64,000 nt of DNA, taken from Bacteroidales bacterium (GTDB taxonomy: Bacteria > Bacteroidota > Bacteroidia > Bacteroidales > UBA932). The translations under genes and the position numbers were made by a program. The notes beneath the pieces are model-generated. The model was given only the letters and a program-made list of their open reading frames with translations. It was not told where the DNA came from and did no database searches. Each line of letters begins with the position of its first letter. Within the stretch, counting starts at the first letter, position 1. Positions 27,925 through 35,886 of this stretch are shown piece by piece. Location of the stretch: positions 248,001 to 312,000 of the forward strand of contig JAFRRW010000011.1 of assembly GCA_017427885.1 (NCBI GenBank), read 5' to 3'.

Positions 27925-28992
27925 ATGATGGTTCTTCTTCTGACATATCTACTGATTACGATGGGGATTTCCTTCCTTTGCTCCCTGTTGGAATCGGTAC
28001 TGCTGTCCACCCCCATCTCCTACATCTCGATGAAAGAAGACGAGGGTGACAGGAACGCCGCTCTGTTTTCAAAGATGAAACAGGACCCCGACCGTCCGCT
28101 CAGCGCCATCCTCTCCCTCAACACCATCGCAAACACCCTCGGCGCCGCGGCCGTAGGCCACCAGGCCACCCTCCTCACCGGAGACCACTGGTTCGGAATC
28201 ATCAGCGCCGTGATGACCATCCTCATTCTCGTTTTCTCGGAAATCGTCCCGAAGAGCATCGGTACCTCCCATTGGAAAGACCTCCTCTGGCTCGCCAGGA
28301 TAATGAAATTCCTGGTCTGGATTCTCTTCCCGATCGTATGGCTCATCGAGAAACTCCACAACACCATCTCCGACGAGGAACCCGACACTACGATTTCCCG
28401 CGAAGAGGTGTCCGCGATGGCCAACATAGGTGAAGAGGAGGGAGTCCTCGACAACAACGAGAACAAGATCATCCAGAATATCATCCGTCTCGACGGCATC
28501 AAGGCCTACGACGTGATGACTCCCCGGGTAGTTGCGGCAATCGCCTCGGAGAACATGACTCTGAAGCAGTTCTACCGTCAGGAAGAACTCTCCCATAACT
28601 CCCGCATACCCGTATATTCCGATTCTCCCGAGTTCATCACCGGCTACGTTCTGCGCTACGACGTCCTGGAGAACCTGGCCGAAGATAAGTTCGATATGAG
28701 GTTGAGGAGCATCAAGCGCAAGATTGCCGCCTTCCACGAGGAGACCTCGGTGGGCGACATTTGGGAAAGTCTCCTCAAGACGAAGGACCAGATCGCCCTG
28801 ATCATCGATGACTATGGGTGCTTCCAAGGCATCATCACGCTGGAAGACATCATGGAAACGATTCTCGGAATGGAGATTATCGACGAGAACGACACCATCA
28901 CCGACATGCAGCAATACGCCAGGGAGCGCTGGAACAAACGCAAGAAGCAGTACAAGCAGATCGTCCTCCCGGAAGACGACGCCGAAAACTGA
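27925..28992 (+). CDS. CNNM/TlyC-type membrane protein with CBS pair (DUF21)
   Basis: 355 residues. The N-terminal DUF21/CNNM transmembrane domain (about 1-170) has three main helices and the NTIANTLGAAAVGHQ segment with small residues. A CBS pair follows (YDVMTPRVVAAI..., then IALIIDDYGCFQGIITLEDIMETILG). The C-terminal CorC_HlyC domain of longer relatives is absent. Family members are linked to Mg2+/Co2+ efflux or homeostasis; the old name hemolysin is misleading. Two ATGs are adjacent at 27925 and 27928. Monocistronic by context, followed by tRNA-Val. Confidence 0.88.
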   Translation: MMVLLLTYLLITMGISFLCSLLESVLLSTPISYISMKEDEGDRNAALFSKMKQDPDRPLSAILSLNTIANTLGAAAVGHQATLLTGDHWFGIISAVMTILILVFSEIVPKSIGTSHWKDLLWLARIMKFLVWILFPIVWLIEKLHNTISDEEPDTTISREEVSAMANIGEEEGVLDNNENKIIQNIIRLDGIKAYDVMTPRVVAAIASENMTLKQFYRQEELSHNSRIPVYSDSPEFITGYVLRYDVLENLAEDKFDMRLRSIKRKIAAFHEETSVGDIWESLLKTKDQIALIIDDYGCFQGIITLEDIMETILGMEIIDENDTITDMQQYARERWNKRKKQYKQIVLPEDDAEN

Positions 28993-29029
28993 TTTTTTCC
29001 CCGGAGTATAGGATTATCCAAAAAAAGTG

Positions 29030-29037
29030 TATATTTG
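29030..29037 (+). promoter_or_regulatory. Promoter -7 box for tRNA-Val
   Basis: TATATTTG lies 12 bases before the first base of the tRNA, the expected distance for a tRNA gene transcribed on its own. Confidence 0.6.
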
Positions 29038-29049
29038 CAGTCCCAATTC

Positions 29050-29127
29050 GAGGCTTTAGCTCAGCTGGTTCAGAGCGCTTGCTTGACAGGCAAGAGGTCA
29101 GCAGTTCAAATCTGCTAAGCCTCACCA
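29050..29127 (+). tRNA. tRNA-Val (anticodon GAC)
   Basis: Acceptor GAGGCTT pairs with AAGCCTC (29117-29123); the D-arm GCTCAGCTGGTTCAGAGC and T-arm GTTCAAATC are standard. The anticodon stem-loop CTTGC-TTGACAG-GCAAG gives anticodon GAC (Val). The 3' CCA is encoded (discriminator A, then CCA to 29127). Confidence 0.95.
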
Positions 29128-29132
29128 CAAGG

Positions 29133-29166
29133 AATCAACCACTTTCACCGGTGGTTGATTTTTTTT
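29133..29166 (+). terminator. Intrinsic terminator after tRNA-Val
   Basis: A 10-bp stem AATCAACCAC/GTGGTTGATT (29133-29142 and 29151-29160) is followed directly by six more T residues. Confidence 0.85.
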
Positions 29167-29194
29167 ATCTTTGTGTATGTCATTTAACCCGGTT

Positions 29195-30409
29195 ATGAAA
29201 AAATTCCTCATCGCAGTCCTTACGGCAGCCACAGCCCTGACTTCCTTCGACAGAGATGCCCTGACAACGGAAAACAACGCTTTGACCTTCGATTTGACCG
29301 CCAATTACCCTAGCGACAAAGAAGCTTTCAAGTGCGGCTGGGAGACCGGGGACGTCATCCTGGTTTTCCTTTCCGGTGTCGCCGCTCCCGGATATCTGAA
29401 GATGGAATATGACGGCAACTCCTGGAAGACCAGGGAAATGAACGGGAATGATGAGGGTGCGACCGGGCTTCAGAACGGCGACGGCGGCACGATGCGCGCC
29501 ATTTATCTGCCTTTTACTGGCAAGGACGTTACCGTTTCAGTCGGAGACAACGGCAGTTTCTCTCTCGGCAATTCCGGTCATTCATATTACCTGACCGCCA
29601 CAAAGGATTACTCTGTCTCCGACAATATTCTCTCAGGGACATTCGATATGGCCATTACGGATGGTTACAAGATTTTCTTCGTACAGGAGGCGGGGGTCCG
29701 CGACGGGGAATACGTCCTTGGCAGCGACGCCGTGATCCCGACGGGGCTTGAATCTGTCGCGGCCGACGGGACCATTAACGAAACCTCTGACAGGAAGGCC
29801 GGGGATGATATGCCCGGTTACGCTTGCAAGGGCGGCTGCGTTTTCAGCGGCAGGCTGACCGGAGACTATCCCTACGGGGGCTATTACTTCGCCAAGACGA
29901 AGGTGTCCGACGGGAGCCGGGCGGACTGGTTCATCCTCGGGAAAGATCTTCCAGGCAACCCTCTAGTGATTTTCCCACCCGCCGGACAGTGGCAGAAAGT
30001 AGGAGAAGGGGTCAGTGTCAGGATGGTGAAAGACGGGAAATACCGCGGGACCTGGTTCACCTGTAACCTCGGCAGCACCAAACCGGAAGATCCGGGAGTA
30101 ATACACAGTTACGAAGAGGCTGTCGCGCAGGGAATCACTCTGCCGTCAAAGCAGCGCTTCTGGGACATCGAGGACACCAACACCTGGACCTGGCTTTCGG
30201 TGCACGGACAGACCGGAATGGTCGTCAGGTCCGACACGGGATTCCTGTTCCTTCCGGCCTTTGCCGGTTTTTACGGTGACTATTGGTCATCGACCACTGA
30301 CAGCCTCGGAGAGGTAAGCAGAGGTATGTTCTTCAATTATACCGGCTACCACCGCGTAATGTACAACGACCGCCATTACGCGTGCTCGATCCGTCCAGTA
30401 AAGGATTAG
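29195..30409 (+). CDS. Exported surface protein with FISUMP-like C-terminus
   Basis: 404 residues from ATG 29195 (MKKFLIAVLTAATALTSFDR). The first ~240 residues look like a beta-rich fimbrillin-type region (for example ENNALTFDLTANYPSDKEAF). The last ~110 residues resemble the Fibrobacter succinogenes major paralogous (FISUMP) domain: GITLPSKQRFWDI, then YWSSTTDS and YACSIRPVKD at the very end. The signal peptide ends ALTSFDRD where such proteins normally read SCxxD; a single base change TGC to TTC would remove the lipobox cysteine. Function is unknown; surface adhesion or carbohydrate contact is a guess from family. Its stop shares TTAG with the stop of the convergent TraX gene. Confidence 0.75.
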   Translation: MKKFLIAVLTAATALTSFDRDALTTENNALTFDLTANYPSDKEAFKCGWETGDVILVFLSGVAAPGYLKMEYDGNSWKTREMNGNDEGATGLQNGDGGTMRAIYLPFTGKDVTVSVGDNGSFSLGNSGHSYYLTATKDYSVSDNILSGTFDMAITDGYKIFFVQEAGVRDGEYVLGSDAVIPTGLESVAADGTINETSDRKAGDDMPGYACKGGCVFSGRLTGDYPYGGYYFAKTKVSDGSRADWFILGKDLPGNPLVIFPPAGQWQKVGEGVSVRMVKDGKYRGTWFTCNLGSTKPEDPGVIHSYEEAVAQGITLPSKQRFWDIEDTNTWTWLSVHGQTGMVVRSDTGFLFLPAFAGFYGDYWSSTTDSLGEVSRGMFFNYTGYHRVMYNDRHYACSIRPVKD

Positions 30410-31101
30410 AGATTTCCCTGCAGGAAATAGAGTAAGAGCAGATGGGCGGGGTAGAAAATATAGAAAAGATATTTTCCGACCTGTCCCCGGATGAAGCCGC
30501 GCTCTCCATTGTACATTCCGATTGGAATGAAGGCCAGGCCGGCCACCCATTTCATTGGCAGGATGCAGCACCCCACCAGCGCCTGAAGCGCCAGATGACG
30601 GCGCAATACGTAAAGAAGAATTATCAGGGCGAATCCCGGACCGCTGTAGTCTGCCCGGAAAACGAACGCGACACCCAGCATCGCTATCAGGATTAAACCA
30701 ATCCTGCGCCAGTCATCACGGAAACGGTCAACAGCGCACAGACCAAGGAAGCCCCACAACAGGGTGAAGATGACATTGTGCCCGAAAATGTGGAATCCGT
30801 TATGCAGCAGAGCCCAGGGAATCTCGGATATCAATGCGAATATCAAGAGGTTCCGCCCGTACTTGAGCCGGTCGTGGGTGTGAATGAAACCTTCCACGAT
30901 GAGGAAGGCGAAGATGGGGAAGGCGAGCCGCCCGAAGCATCGCATCAGATAATACCAAGTGATCTCCCTGCCGTGCCAACTGAACAGGGACTGCGAAAGC
31001 ACCAGCTGGTTCTTCAGCAGAAAAAGAGCCGAGTGGTCGACGACCATGGACACCATGGCTATCAACTTCAACGCGCTTCCTGAAAGGATCCTGTGGTTCA
31101 T
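30406..31101 (-). CDS. TraX family membrane protein
   Basis: 231 residues from ATG 31101 (MNHRILSGSALKLIAMVSMV). About seven membrane helices with the TraX signature ALKLIAMVSMVVDHSALFLL at the N-terminus and GRLAFPIFAFLIVEGFIHT. The F-plasmid TraX acetylates pilin; chromosomal relatives are widespread acyltransferase-like membrane proteins of unknown substrate. Longer in-frame translations upstream run into the repeat region and lack a promoter. Convergent with the FISUMP-like gene; stop codons overlap. Confidence 0.88.
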   Translation of the reverse strand: MNHRILSGSALKLIAMVSMVVDHSALFLLKNQLVLSQSLFSWHGREITWYYLMRCFGRLAFPIFAFLIVEGFIHTHDRLKYGRNLLIFALISEIPWALLHNGFHIFGHNVIFTLLWGFLGLCAVDRFRDDWRRIGLILIAMLGVAFVFRADYSGPGFALIILLYVLRRHLALQALVGCCILPMKWVAGLAFIPIGMYNGERGFIRGQVGKYLFYIFYPAHLLLLYFLQGNL

Positions 31102-31133
31102 AGGGCTATTGCAGTTCCTCCCATTTTCAGTTA

Positions 31134-31163
31134 CAAATATAGAATCAATATCCAGTATTGTCA
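31134..31163 (-). promoter_or_regulatory. Promoter for TraX gene
   Basis: On the minus strand, TTG (near 31163), a 20-nt spacer and TATATTTG (complement of 31134-31141) form a full Bacteroidota promoter, putting the start about 25-30 nt before ATG 31101. Confidence 0.65.
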
Positions 31164-31191
31164 AGTCAAACTCACCCTCTTTTCCTTTCCA

Positions 31192-31281
31192 GTGCGGGAG
31201 ATGTCCCAAATAATTGCAGAGTACCCGCAAAAACGGCCTATTTTGCGGGAGATGTCCTTGTTTTTGGGACATCTCCCACAT
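31192..31281. repeat. 90-bp REP/BIME-like element, copy A
   Basis: First half TGCGGGAGATGTCCC... to CCCGCA, a short AAAACGGCC-like spacer, then a second half that is a long hairpin, here TGCGGGAGATGTCC/GGGACATCTCCCACA with a 15-position stem and a few mismatches. It aligns end to end with copies at 60705-60794 (inverted) and 63432-63521. It lies between the TraX promoter and the tRNA-Ala terminator, in noncoding DNA. Confidence 0.85.
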
Positions 31282-31308
31282 TATCTCGATCAAGGGTGGA
31301 GGTACTGT

Positions 31309-31442
31309 CACAGAAAAAGTCCGGCGTAAACCGGACAGGGAAAGATTCGGAGCGGAGCGACCGGGGGAAGTTTGAGGGGGAACGCCCCCTCATTCAATGA
31401 AAGGAGCATCGCTCCACAGAAAAAGTCCGGCGTAAACCGGAC
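31309..31442. repeat. 28-bp direct repeat duplicating the tRNA-Ala terminator stem
   Basis: Two identical 28-bp copies (31309-31336 and 31415-31442) carry the AAAGTCCGGCGTAAACCGGAC core, 106 bp apart. Between them are small hairpins: TGAGGGGG-aacg-CCCCCTCA (31373-31392) and GGAGC-atc-GCTCC (31402-31414). Only the right copy keeps the full A/T-tailed terminator; the left copy diverges after CCGGAC. Looks like a partial duplication or a small insertion bounded by the repeat. Confidence 0.7.
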
Positions 31443-31448
31443 TTTTTC
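31419..31448 (-). terminator. Intrinsic terminator after tRNA-Ala
   Basis: A perfect 12-bp stem GAAAAAGTCCGG/CCGGACTTTTTC with a 6-nt loop begins two bases past the tRNA 3' end; symmetric A and T tails make it bidirectional. Confidence 0.88.
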
Positions 31449-31449
31449 G

Positions 31450-31522
31450 TGGAGCATAGGAGGATCGAACTCCTGACCTCCAGATTGCGAACCTGGCGCT
31501 CTACCAGCTGAGCTAATACCCC
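31450..31522 (-). tRNA. tRNA-Ala (anticodon CGC)
   Basis: On the minus strand, acceptor GGGGTAT pairs with ATGCTCC and contains the G3-U70 wobble that identifies alanine tRNA. The anticodon stem-loop CCAGG-TTCGCAA-TCTGG gives CGC. The T-arm includes GTTCGATCC. 73 nt; CCA is not encoded. Confidence 0.93.
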
Positions 31523-31568
31523 AAAGAAAACTGTCGGAAAAGCCCCTGCCTTCCCGACAGTCGTTATG

Positions 31569-32117
31569 CTATTCTTCCGCTTTCTTGGCGGCAGTCTTCT
31601 TCGCAGCGGGCTTCTTGGCAGCAGGCTTTTCGGCCTTCTCCTCCGCGGGCTTCTCTGCCTTGGGAGCAGCCTTCTTGGCGGCGGGCTTTTTAGCTGCAGG
31701 CTTCTTCTCCGCTTTTTCCTCGGCGGGTTTCTCCGCATTCTCCTCGGCAGCCTTGGCGGTCTTCTTGGAGGCGGGTTTCTTCGCTGCAGGTTTCTCAGCC
31801 TTCTCTTCCGTGGGCTTTGCGGCCTTCTTCGCCGGCTTGGGGCCTTCGACGGACTCCTTCACAAGCTTGCTGAGCTTCTCATAAAGCTCGTCGGTTTTCA
31901 CGAGAAGGTCTTTGCGCACCTGTGCGAAATCAGCCTTCTTCATCCCCTTGGCGTTCACGCGGTCCTTGAGGCCGTTGAACAGGTCCACGGACTCCTCGAT
32001 GAGACCTGCGACGTCATTCTCGTCGACATTGGGATTGACGGTTCCCACCAGGGTGCAGTCATCGATGAACGCGCCGAGCACGTATTCGATGTCTTTCTTG
32101 ATGTTACGAAGATTCAT
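31569..32117 (-). CDS. Histone H1-like lysine/alanine-rich tail on a conserved N-terminal helical domain
   Basis: 182 residues in two parts. Residues 1 to about 92 (MNLRNIKKDIEYVLGAFIDD...) form an acidic, probably helical domain that I associate with a small conserved Bacteroidales protein of unknown function. Residues 93-182 are a low-complexity tail built from repeats such as PAAKKPAAKKTA and EEKAEKP, like eukaryotic H1 C-terminal domains and chlamydial Hc proteins. The tail should bind DNA or RNA by charge. It is not the usual short Bacteroidota H1-like protein. Repeat number is likely to vary between strains. It has its own -7 box upstream. Confidence 0.8.
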   Translation of the reverse strand: MNLRNIKKDIEYVLGAFIDDCTLVGTVNPNVDENDVAGLIEESVDLFNGLKDRVNAKGMKKADFAQVRKDLLVKTDELYEKLSKLVKESVEGPKPAKKAAKPTEEKAEKPAAKKPASKKTAKAAEENAEKPAEEKAEKKPAAKKPAAKKAAPKAEKPAEEKAEKPAAKKPAAKKTAAKKAEE

Positions 32118-32146
32118 AAAATTGTATCCTTTTTAAATGTAGGTTG

Positions 32147-32154
32147 CAAATATA
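32147..32154 (-). promoter_or_regulatory. Promoter -7 box for the H1-like gene
   Basis: TATATTTG on the minus strand, 30 bases before the ATG at 32117. Confidence 0.55.
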
Positions 32155-32181
32155 GTAATATTTTTCAATTATCTCGCTTCC

Positions 32182-32211
32182 GCCTTCAAAAGCCTTCAAA
32201 AGCCTTCAAGA
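32182..32211. repeat. Three tandem 10-bp units upstream of the H1-like gene
   Basis: GCCTTCAAAA twice and GCCTTCAAGA once, in perfect tandem. The array lies 28 bases upstream of the -7 box, overlapping or just beyond where a -33 element and activator sites would be, and so could be a binding-site cluster. Confidence 0.6.
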
Positions 32212-32249
32212 CCGATTCGGGACCGGGACTATACTGATGCGAATCTATG

Positions 32250-33161
32250 TCAGAGCAGAACCTTCACGATTACCGGGAAATGGTCGGAAAGGGTACGGGC
32301 GGTCCAGGTGGAGAATCCGACTTCGACGGGGAAATCCCCGGAAGTGGTTGTCGTCCAGCTGTCCTCGCCGGGCGAACGCCAGGTCTCGGTCATCACGCCG
32401 TATGAAACGACGCGGATTCCGGGGCTCACGAAGACGTGGTCGATTCTGCTTTCGGTACGGGAAGACGGGTCGAATCTGTTTATGGTCCCGTTGGGCGCAT
32501 AGCGGATGGCTGCGGTCTCGTAACTGTCGGAAAGGACACCTGAAGTGGTGTAGATCTGATAGATGTCGTTGGTCTGGTCGACGTTGAAGTCTCCTGTAAG
32601 GAACACGATCTCTCCGCTCCGGCACATTTCCTTGATCCGGCGGACTACTAGACGGGCGCTTTCAGCGCGGGCCTTGACGCCTACGTGGTCGTTATGGAGG
32701 TTGAACATCCATATTTTCTTATGTGTCACCCTGTCCTTGAAATATCCCCAGGTGCAGATGCGGTTGAGGGCGGCGTCCCAGCCTCGGCTCGGGGTCTCCG
32801 GCGTCTCCGAGAGCCAGAAGTCGCCGTGTCGGAGCAGCTTGAATCGGTCGCGGCGGTACCAGATGGCCGAATGTTCGCCCTTGTCCGCCCCGTCGTCCCT
32901 ACCGACTCCGATGTGGCCGTATTCGGGAAGCAGGGGTTCCATGTCTTCGATCTGCGACTGGTAAAGTTCCTGGGTCCCGATGAGGGCCGGGGCCTCGAAG
33001 CGGATGAAACTGCAGATCCAGGGACAGCGCTGGTCCCACCCGTTGCCGCGCTCGGCATCTCCCCTGTTGACATACCGGAGATTGAATGAGGAAACGGTGA
33101 GGTTCTGGGCTCCTCCGACAAGCGGCAGGAAGAAAAGGATTAAAGGAAGAAGGCGTTTCAT
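32250..33161 (-). CDS. Exported endonuclease/exonuclease/phosphatase-family protein
   Basis: 303 residues from ATG 33161 (MKRLLPLILFFLPLVGGAQ signal peptide). EEP-fold motifs: SSFNLRYVN (metal Asn), IGTQELYQSQ (metal Glu), LHNDHVG (catalytic His), TGDFNVDQTN (Asp/Asn) and the C-terminal DHFPVIVKV (Asp-His). In Bacteroidota such secreted proteins act on nucleic acids, sphingomyelin-like lipids or phosphate esters; the substrate is not evident. It stands alone, convergent with nothing, divergent from radA. Confidence 0.88.
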   Translation of the reverse strand: MKRLLPLILFFLPLVGGAQNLTVSSFNLRYVNRGDAERGNGWDQRCPWICSFIRFEAPALIGTQELYQSQIEDMEPLLPEYGHIGVGRDDGADKGEHSAIWYRRDRFKLLRHGDFWLSETPETPSRGWDAALNRICTWGYFKDRVTHKKIWMFNLHNDHVGVKARAESARLVVRRIKEMCRSGEIVFLTGDFNVDQTNDIYQIYTTSGVLSDSYETAAIRYAPNGTINRFDPSSRTESRIDHVFVSPGIRVVSYGVMTETWRSPGEDSWTTTTSGDFPVEVGFSTWTARTLSDHFPVIVKVLL

Positions 33162-33256
33162 GTCTATGAATAATTGTTTTCCAAATACAAATATCAACTT
33201 TTTTCGGATATTGGAAGAATATCGCTATATTCGTTTTGCTTAAAAAGTAGAGATTA

Positions 33257-34633
33257 ATGGCAGTGTCAGGAAGTCAGAAGGAGAAGAAGGTGTGGTTCTG
33301 CACATCTTGCGGGAACGAGACCCCGAAATGGATGGGGAAATGCCCATACTGCGGGGAGTGGAATACCCTTGTGGAGAAGAGCGTGGTGACCGGAAAGGGG
33401 CAGGCGAAGAGAAGCGCCGAGGCCCGGGCCGCAGGGCGCAAGCCCGTGAGCATCAATGAAGTGACATCGACTTCCGAGGTGCGCCGTTCCCTGGGCAACG
33501 CCGAGATGGACCGCATCCTCGGAGGCGGTCTCGTGGAAGGATCGCTCGTGCTGATAGGCGGCGAGCCCGGTATCGGAAAATCAACCCTGTCTCTCCAGAT
33601 ACCCCTGCGCTGTCCTTCGATGAAAACACTTTACGTGAGCGGGGAGGAGAGTTCGAGGCAGGTGAAGATGAGGGCGGAGAGGCTCGGAGGCGACGCTTCC
33701 AACTGCTTCATCCTCTGCGAGACGATGATGGAAAAGATACTGGAGGAAGCAAGGGATATGCAGCCGGACCTGATGGTGGTGGACTCCGTCCAGACGATGT
33801 TCACCGAAACGGTCGAGTCCTCTCCAGGGTCGGTGTCGCAGATAAAGGAGGTTGCCGCCATATTGCTGAGGTTCGCCAAGGAAAGCGGGATTCCGGTAAT
33901 CCTGATAGGACATATCACCAAGGACGGATACATCGCCGGGCCGAAAATCCTCGAGCACATCGTGGACGTCGTTCTGCAGTTCGAAGGAGACAACAGGGGC
34001 ACCTACAGGATACTCCGCAGCATAAAGAACAGGTTCGGTTCCACCTCTGAACTGGCCGTCTTCGAAATGACCGGCACGGGCCTGAGGGAGGTCAGCAACC
34101 CTTCCGAACTCCTCATCCCGATGCACGACCAGAGCCTCAGCGGGACGGCGATCGCCGCGATGCTTGACGGCAACAGGCCGTTCTTGTTCGAAGTCCAGGC
34201 CCTTGTGAGTTCCGCCGTGTACGGCACCGCCCAGAGGTCAGCCACCGGCTTCGACGTCAGGAGGCTGAACATGCTGCTTGCTGTACTGGAAAAGAGGGCT
34301 GGATTCAAACTGGGGGCGAAAGACGTCTTCCTCAACATGGCCGGAGGCCTGAAGATTTCCGACCCGGCCTGCGACCTTGCAGTCGTGGCCTCGGTGCTTT
34401 CCTCGACATTCGATTTCGCCCTGCCACAGGACATCTGTTTCGCCGGAGAAGTGGGCCTCAGCGGGGAAATCCGCCCCGTCTCCCAGGCCGACCGCCGGAT
34501 CGGAGAATCCGCCCGCCTCGGTTTCCGGAAGATCTACGTCTCATCCTTCACCTCCCTCGGATCGAAACCCGAAGGCATAGAAGTCGTGAAGGTCGCGGAC
34601 ATCCCGGCCCTGGTCCGGAGCCTGTTCAAATAG
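33257..34633 (+). CDS. radA: DNA repair protein RadA
   Basis: 458 residues. The N-terminal zinc finger is CTSCGNETPKWMGKCPYCGE; a RecA-like ATPase follows with Walker A GGEPGIGKST and Walker B DLMVVDSVQTM. The RadA-specific KNRFGSTSE motif is present, and the Lon-protease-like C-terminal domain covers about 350-458 (GGLKISDPACDLAVVASVLSS). It is a branch-migration helicase in recombination. It has a 5' end at ATG 33257 and is convergent with the phosphoesterase gene. Confidence 0.96.
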   Translation: MAVSGSQKEKKVWFCTSCGNETPKWMGKCPYCGEWNTLVEKSVVTGKGQAKRSAEARAAGRKPVSINEVTSTSEVRRSLGNAEMDRILGGGLVEGSLVLIGGEPGIGKSTLSLQIPLRCPSMKTLYVSGEESSRQVKMRAERLGGDASNCFILCETMMEKILEEARDMQPDLMVVDSVQTMFTETVESSPGSVSQIKEVAAILLRFAKESGIPVILIGHITKDGYIAGPKILEHIVDVVLQFEGDNRGTYRILRSIKNRFGSTSELAVFEMTGTGLREVSNPSELLIPMHDQSLSGTAIAAMLDGNRPFLFEVQALVSSAVYGTAQRSATGFDVRRLNMLLAVLEKRAGFKLGAKDVFLNMAGGLKISDPACDLAVVASVLSSTFDFALPQDICFAGEVGLSGEIRPVSQADRRIGESARLGFRKIYVSSFTSLGSKPEGIEVVKVADIPALVRSLFK

Positions 34634-34646
34634 GATATTGTCGCCG

Positions 34647-35171
34647 TCAGCGGGGGAACTCGCATTTCTCGAGAGAGGACACTTCTCCGTTCTCGATCTT
34701 GAACCGGAGCGCCATTCGGGGAACCTCACGGGGCCCTTCGTAGCCGCAGGCACCGGGGTTCATGAACAGGAAGCCGTAGCGCTTGTCCCTGAATACCTGA
34801 GGTATATGGGTATGGCCGCAGACGAAGATGTCCGGCCGGTATGACTCTATCTCCGATTCCGCGACGATGTCATACTTGCCCGCAGCGGGAGTGTACGCCC
34901 AGTAGGCTCCCCGGCTGAGACCGATATGTGTCATCAGCACCTTCACCCCCTCGCATTCGAACCTCCGGAATCTCGGGAACTCCTTCCTGACGTCGGCACC
35001 GTCGATGTTACCGAACACGCCGACCAGGGGCTTGAAAGCACGGATCCTGTCCGCGAGATCCAACCCTCCCCCGAAATCCCCGGCGTGCCAGATGACGTCC
35101 ACCGGTTCGAGGAATTTCCTGACATCTTCAGGAAATACCCCGTGGGTGTCGGATATGAGGCCTATGAACAT
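34647..35171 (-). CDS. YfcE-type metallophosphoesterase
   Basis: 174-residue calcineurin-like phosphodiesterase. Metal motifs: LISDTHG (residues 6-12), WHAGDFGG, GNIDG, MTHIG and CGHTHIP, ending with FMNPGACGYEGPREVP typical of the MJ0936/YfcE group. Last gene of the mutL operon; its start shares one base with the rsmE stop. Physiological substrate is unknown. Confidence 0.92.
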   Translation of the reverse strand: MFIGLISDTHGVFPEDVRKFLEPVDVIWHAGDFGGGLDLADRIRAFKPLVGVFGNIDGADVRKEFPRFRRFECEGVKVLMTHIGLSRGAYWAYTPAAGKYDIVAESEIESYRPDIFVCGHTHIPQVFRDKRYGFLFMNPGACGYEGPREVPRMALRFKIENGEVSSLEKCEFPR

Positions 35172-35884
35172 TATAAGTATTTGAAATACACGGCTTCGGC
35201 GGCGGTGACGGCGGCGGTCTCCGTCCTCAGGCGGGACTCTCCCAGATGGACCGGGAGGAATCCGCAGTCAACCGCAAGAGCCACTTCTTCAAGGGAAAAA
35301 TCCCCTTCCGGGCCTATCAGGATTATATATGAAGATCCATCGAACCTTTCCAGCGCCTCTTTCACGGATATCCTCTCCCCTTCCATGCAATGGGCTATGA
35401 GTTTCAGGGCATCGCTGTCCTTGCAGGATTTTATGAACTCTTTCACTCCCAGCGGCTCCCTGACCTCAGGCACCTTCCCTTTCAGGGACTGCTTTGCCGC
35501 TGAAAGAAGGATTCTTTCCAGCCTTTCCGTCTTGAAAACCTTACGTTCCGAATGGTCCCCTATTACCGGAACAATCTCATCCACACCCACTTCGGCGGCT
35601 TTCTCGGCGAACCATGCGTAACGGTCGTTGTTCTTGGTGGGGCAGACGGCAAGGGTGAGTTCATAAGGATGGCCTCCCCAGTCCGGAGTTCTCTCCTCTA
35701 TCTCCGCCTCCGCACCCTTGGGAGAATCACCGATGAGCCGGCAGCGCATCAGGGTGCCTTCCCCGTCGATTACATAAATATCGTCACCCGCACGGTGCCG
35801 GAGGACACGGACGCAGTGCGCTGACTCCTCGGCACCAAGCCTCACGACGTTCCCGTCAATGTCCTTGCTGAAAAAGATTTCCAT
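35171..35884 (-). CDS. rsmE: 16S rRNA (uracil1498-N3)-methyltransferase
   Basis: 237 residues of the SPOUT class. An N-terminal PUA-like part (FFSKDIDGNVVRLGAEESAHCVRVLRH) precedes the knotted SAM domain with ILIGPEGDFSLEEV and HLGESRLRTETAAVTAAEAV. It methylates U1498 of 16S rRNA. It sits two bases after the Sua5/YrdC gene. Confidence 0.95.
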   Translation of the reverse strand: MEIFFSKDIDGNVVRLGAEESAHCVRVLRHRAGDDIYVIDGEGTLMRCRLIGDSPKGAEAEIEERTPDWGGHPYELTLAVCPTKNNDRYAWFAEKAAEVGVDEIVPVIGDHSERKVFKTERLERILLSAAKQSLKGKVPEVREPLGVKEFIKSCKDSDALKLIAHCMEGERISVKEALERFDGSSYIILIGPEGDFSLEEVALAVDCGFLPVHLGESRLRTETAAVTAAEAVYFKYL

Positions 35885-35886
35885 AC

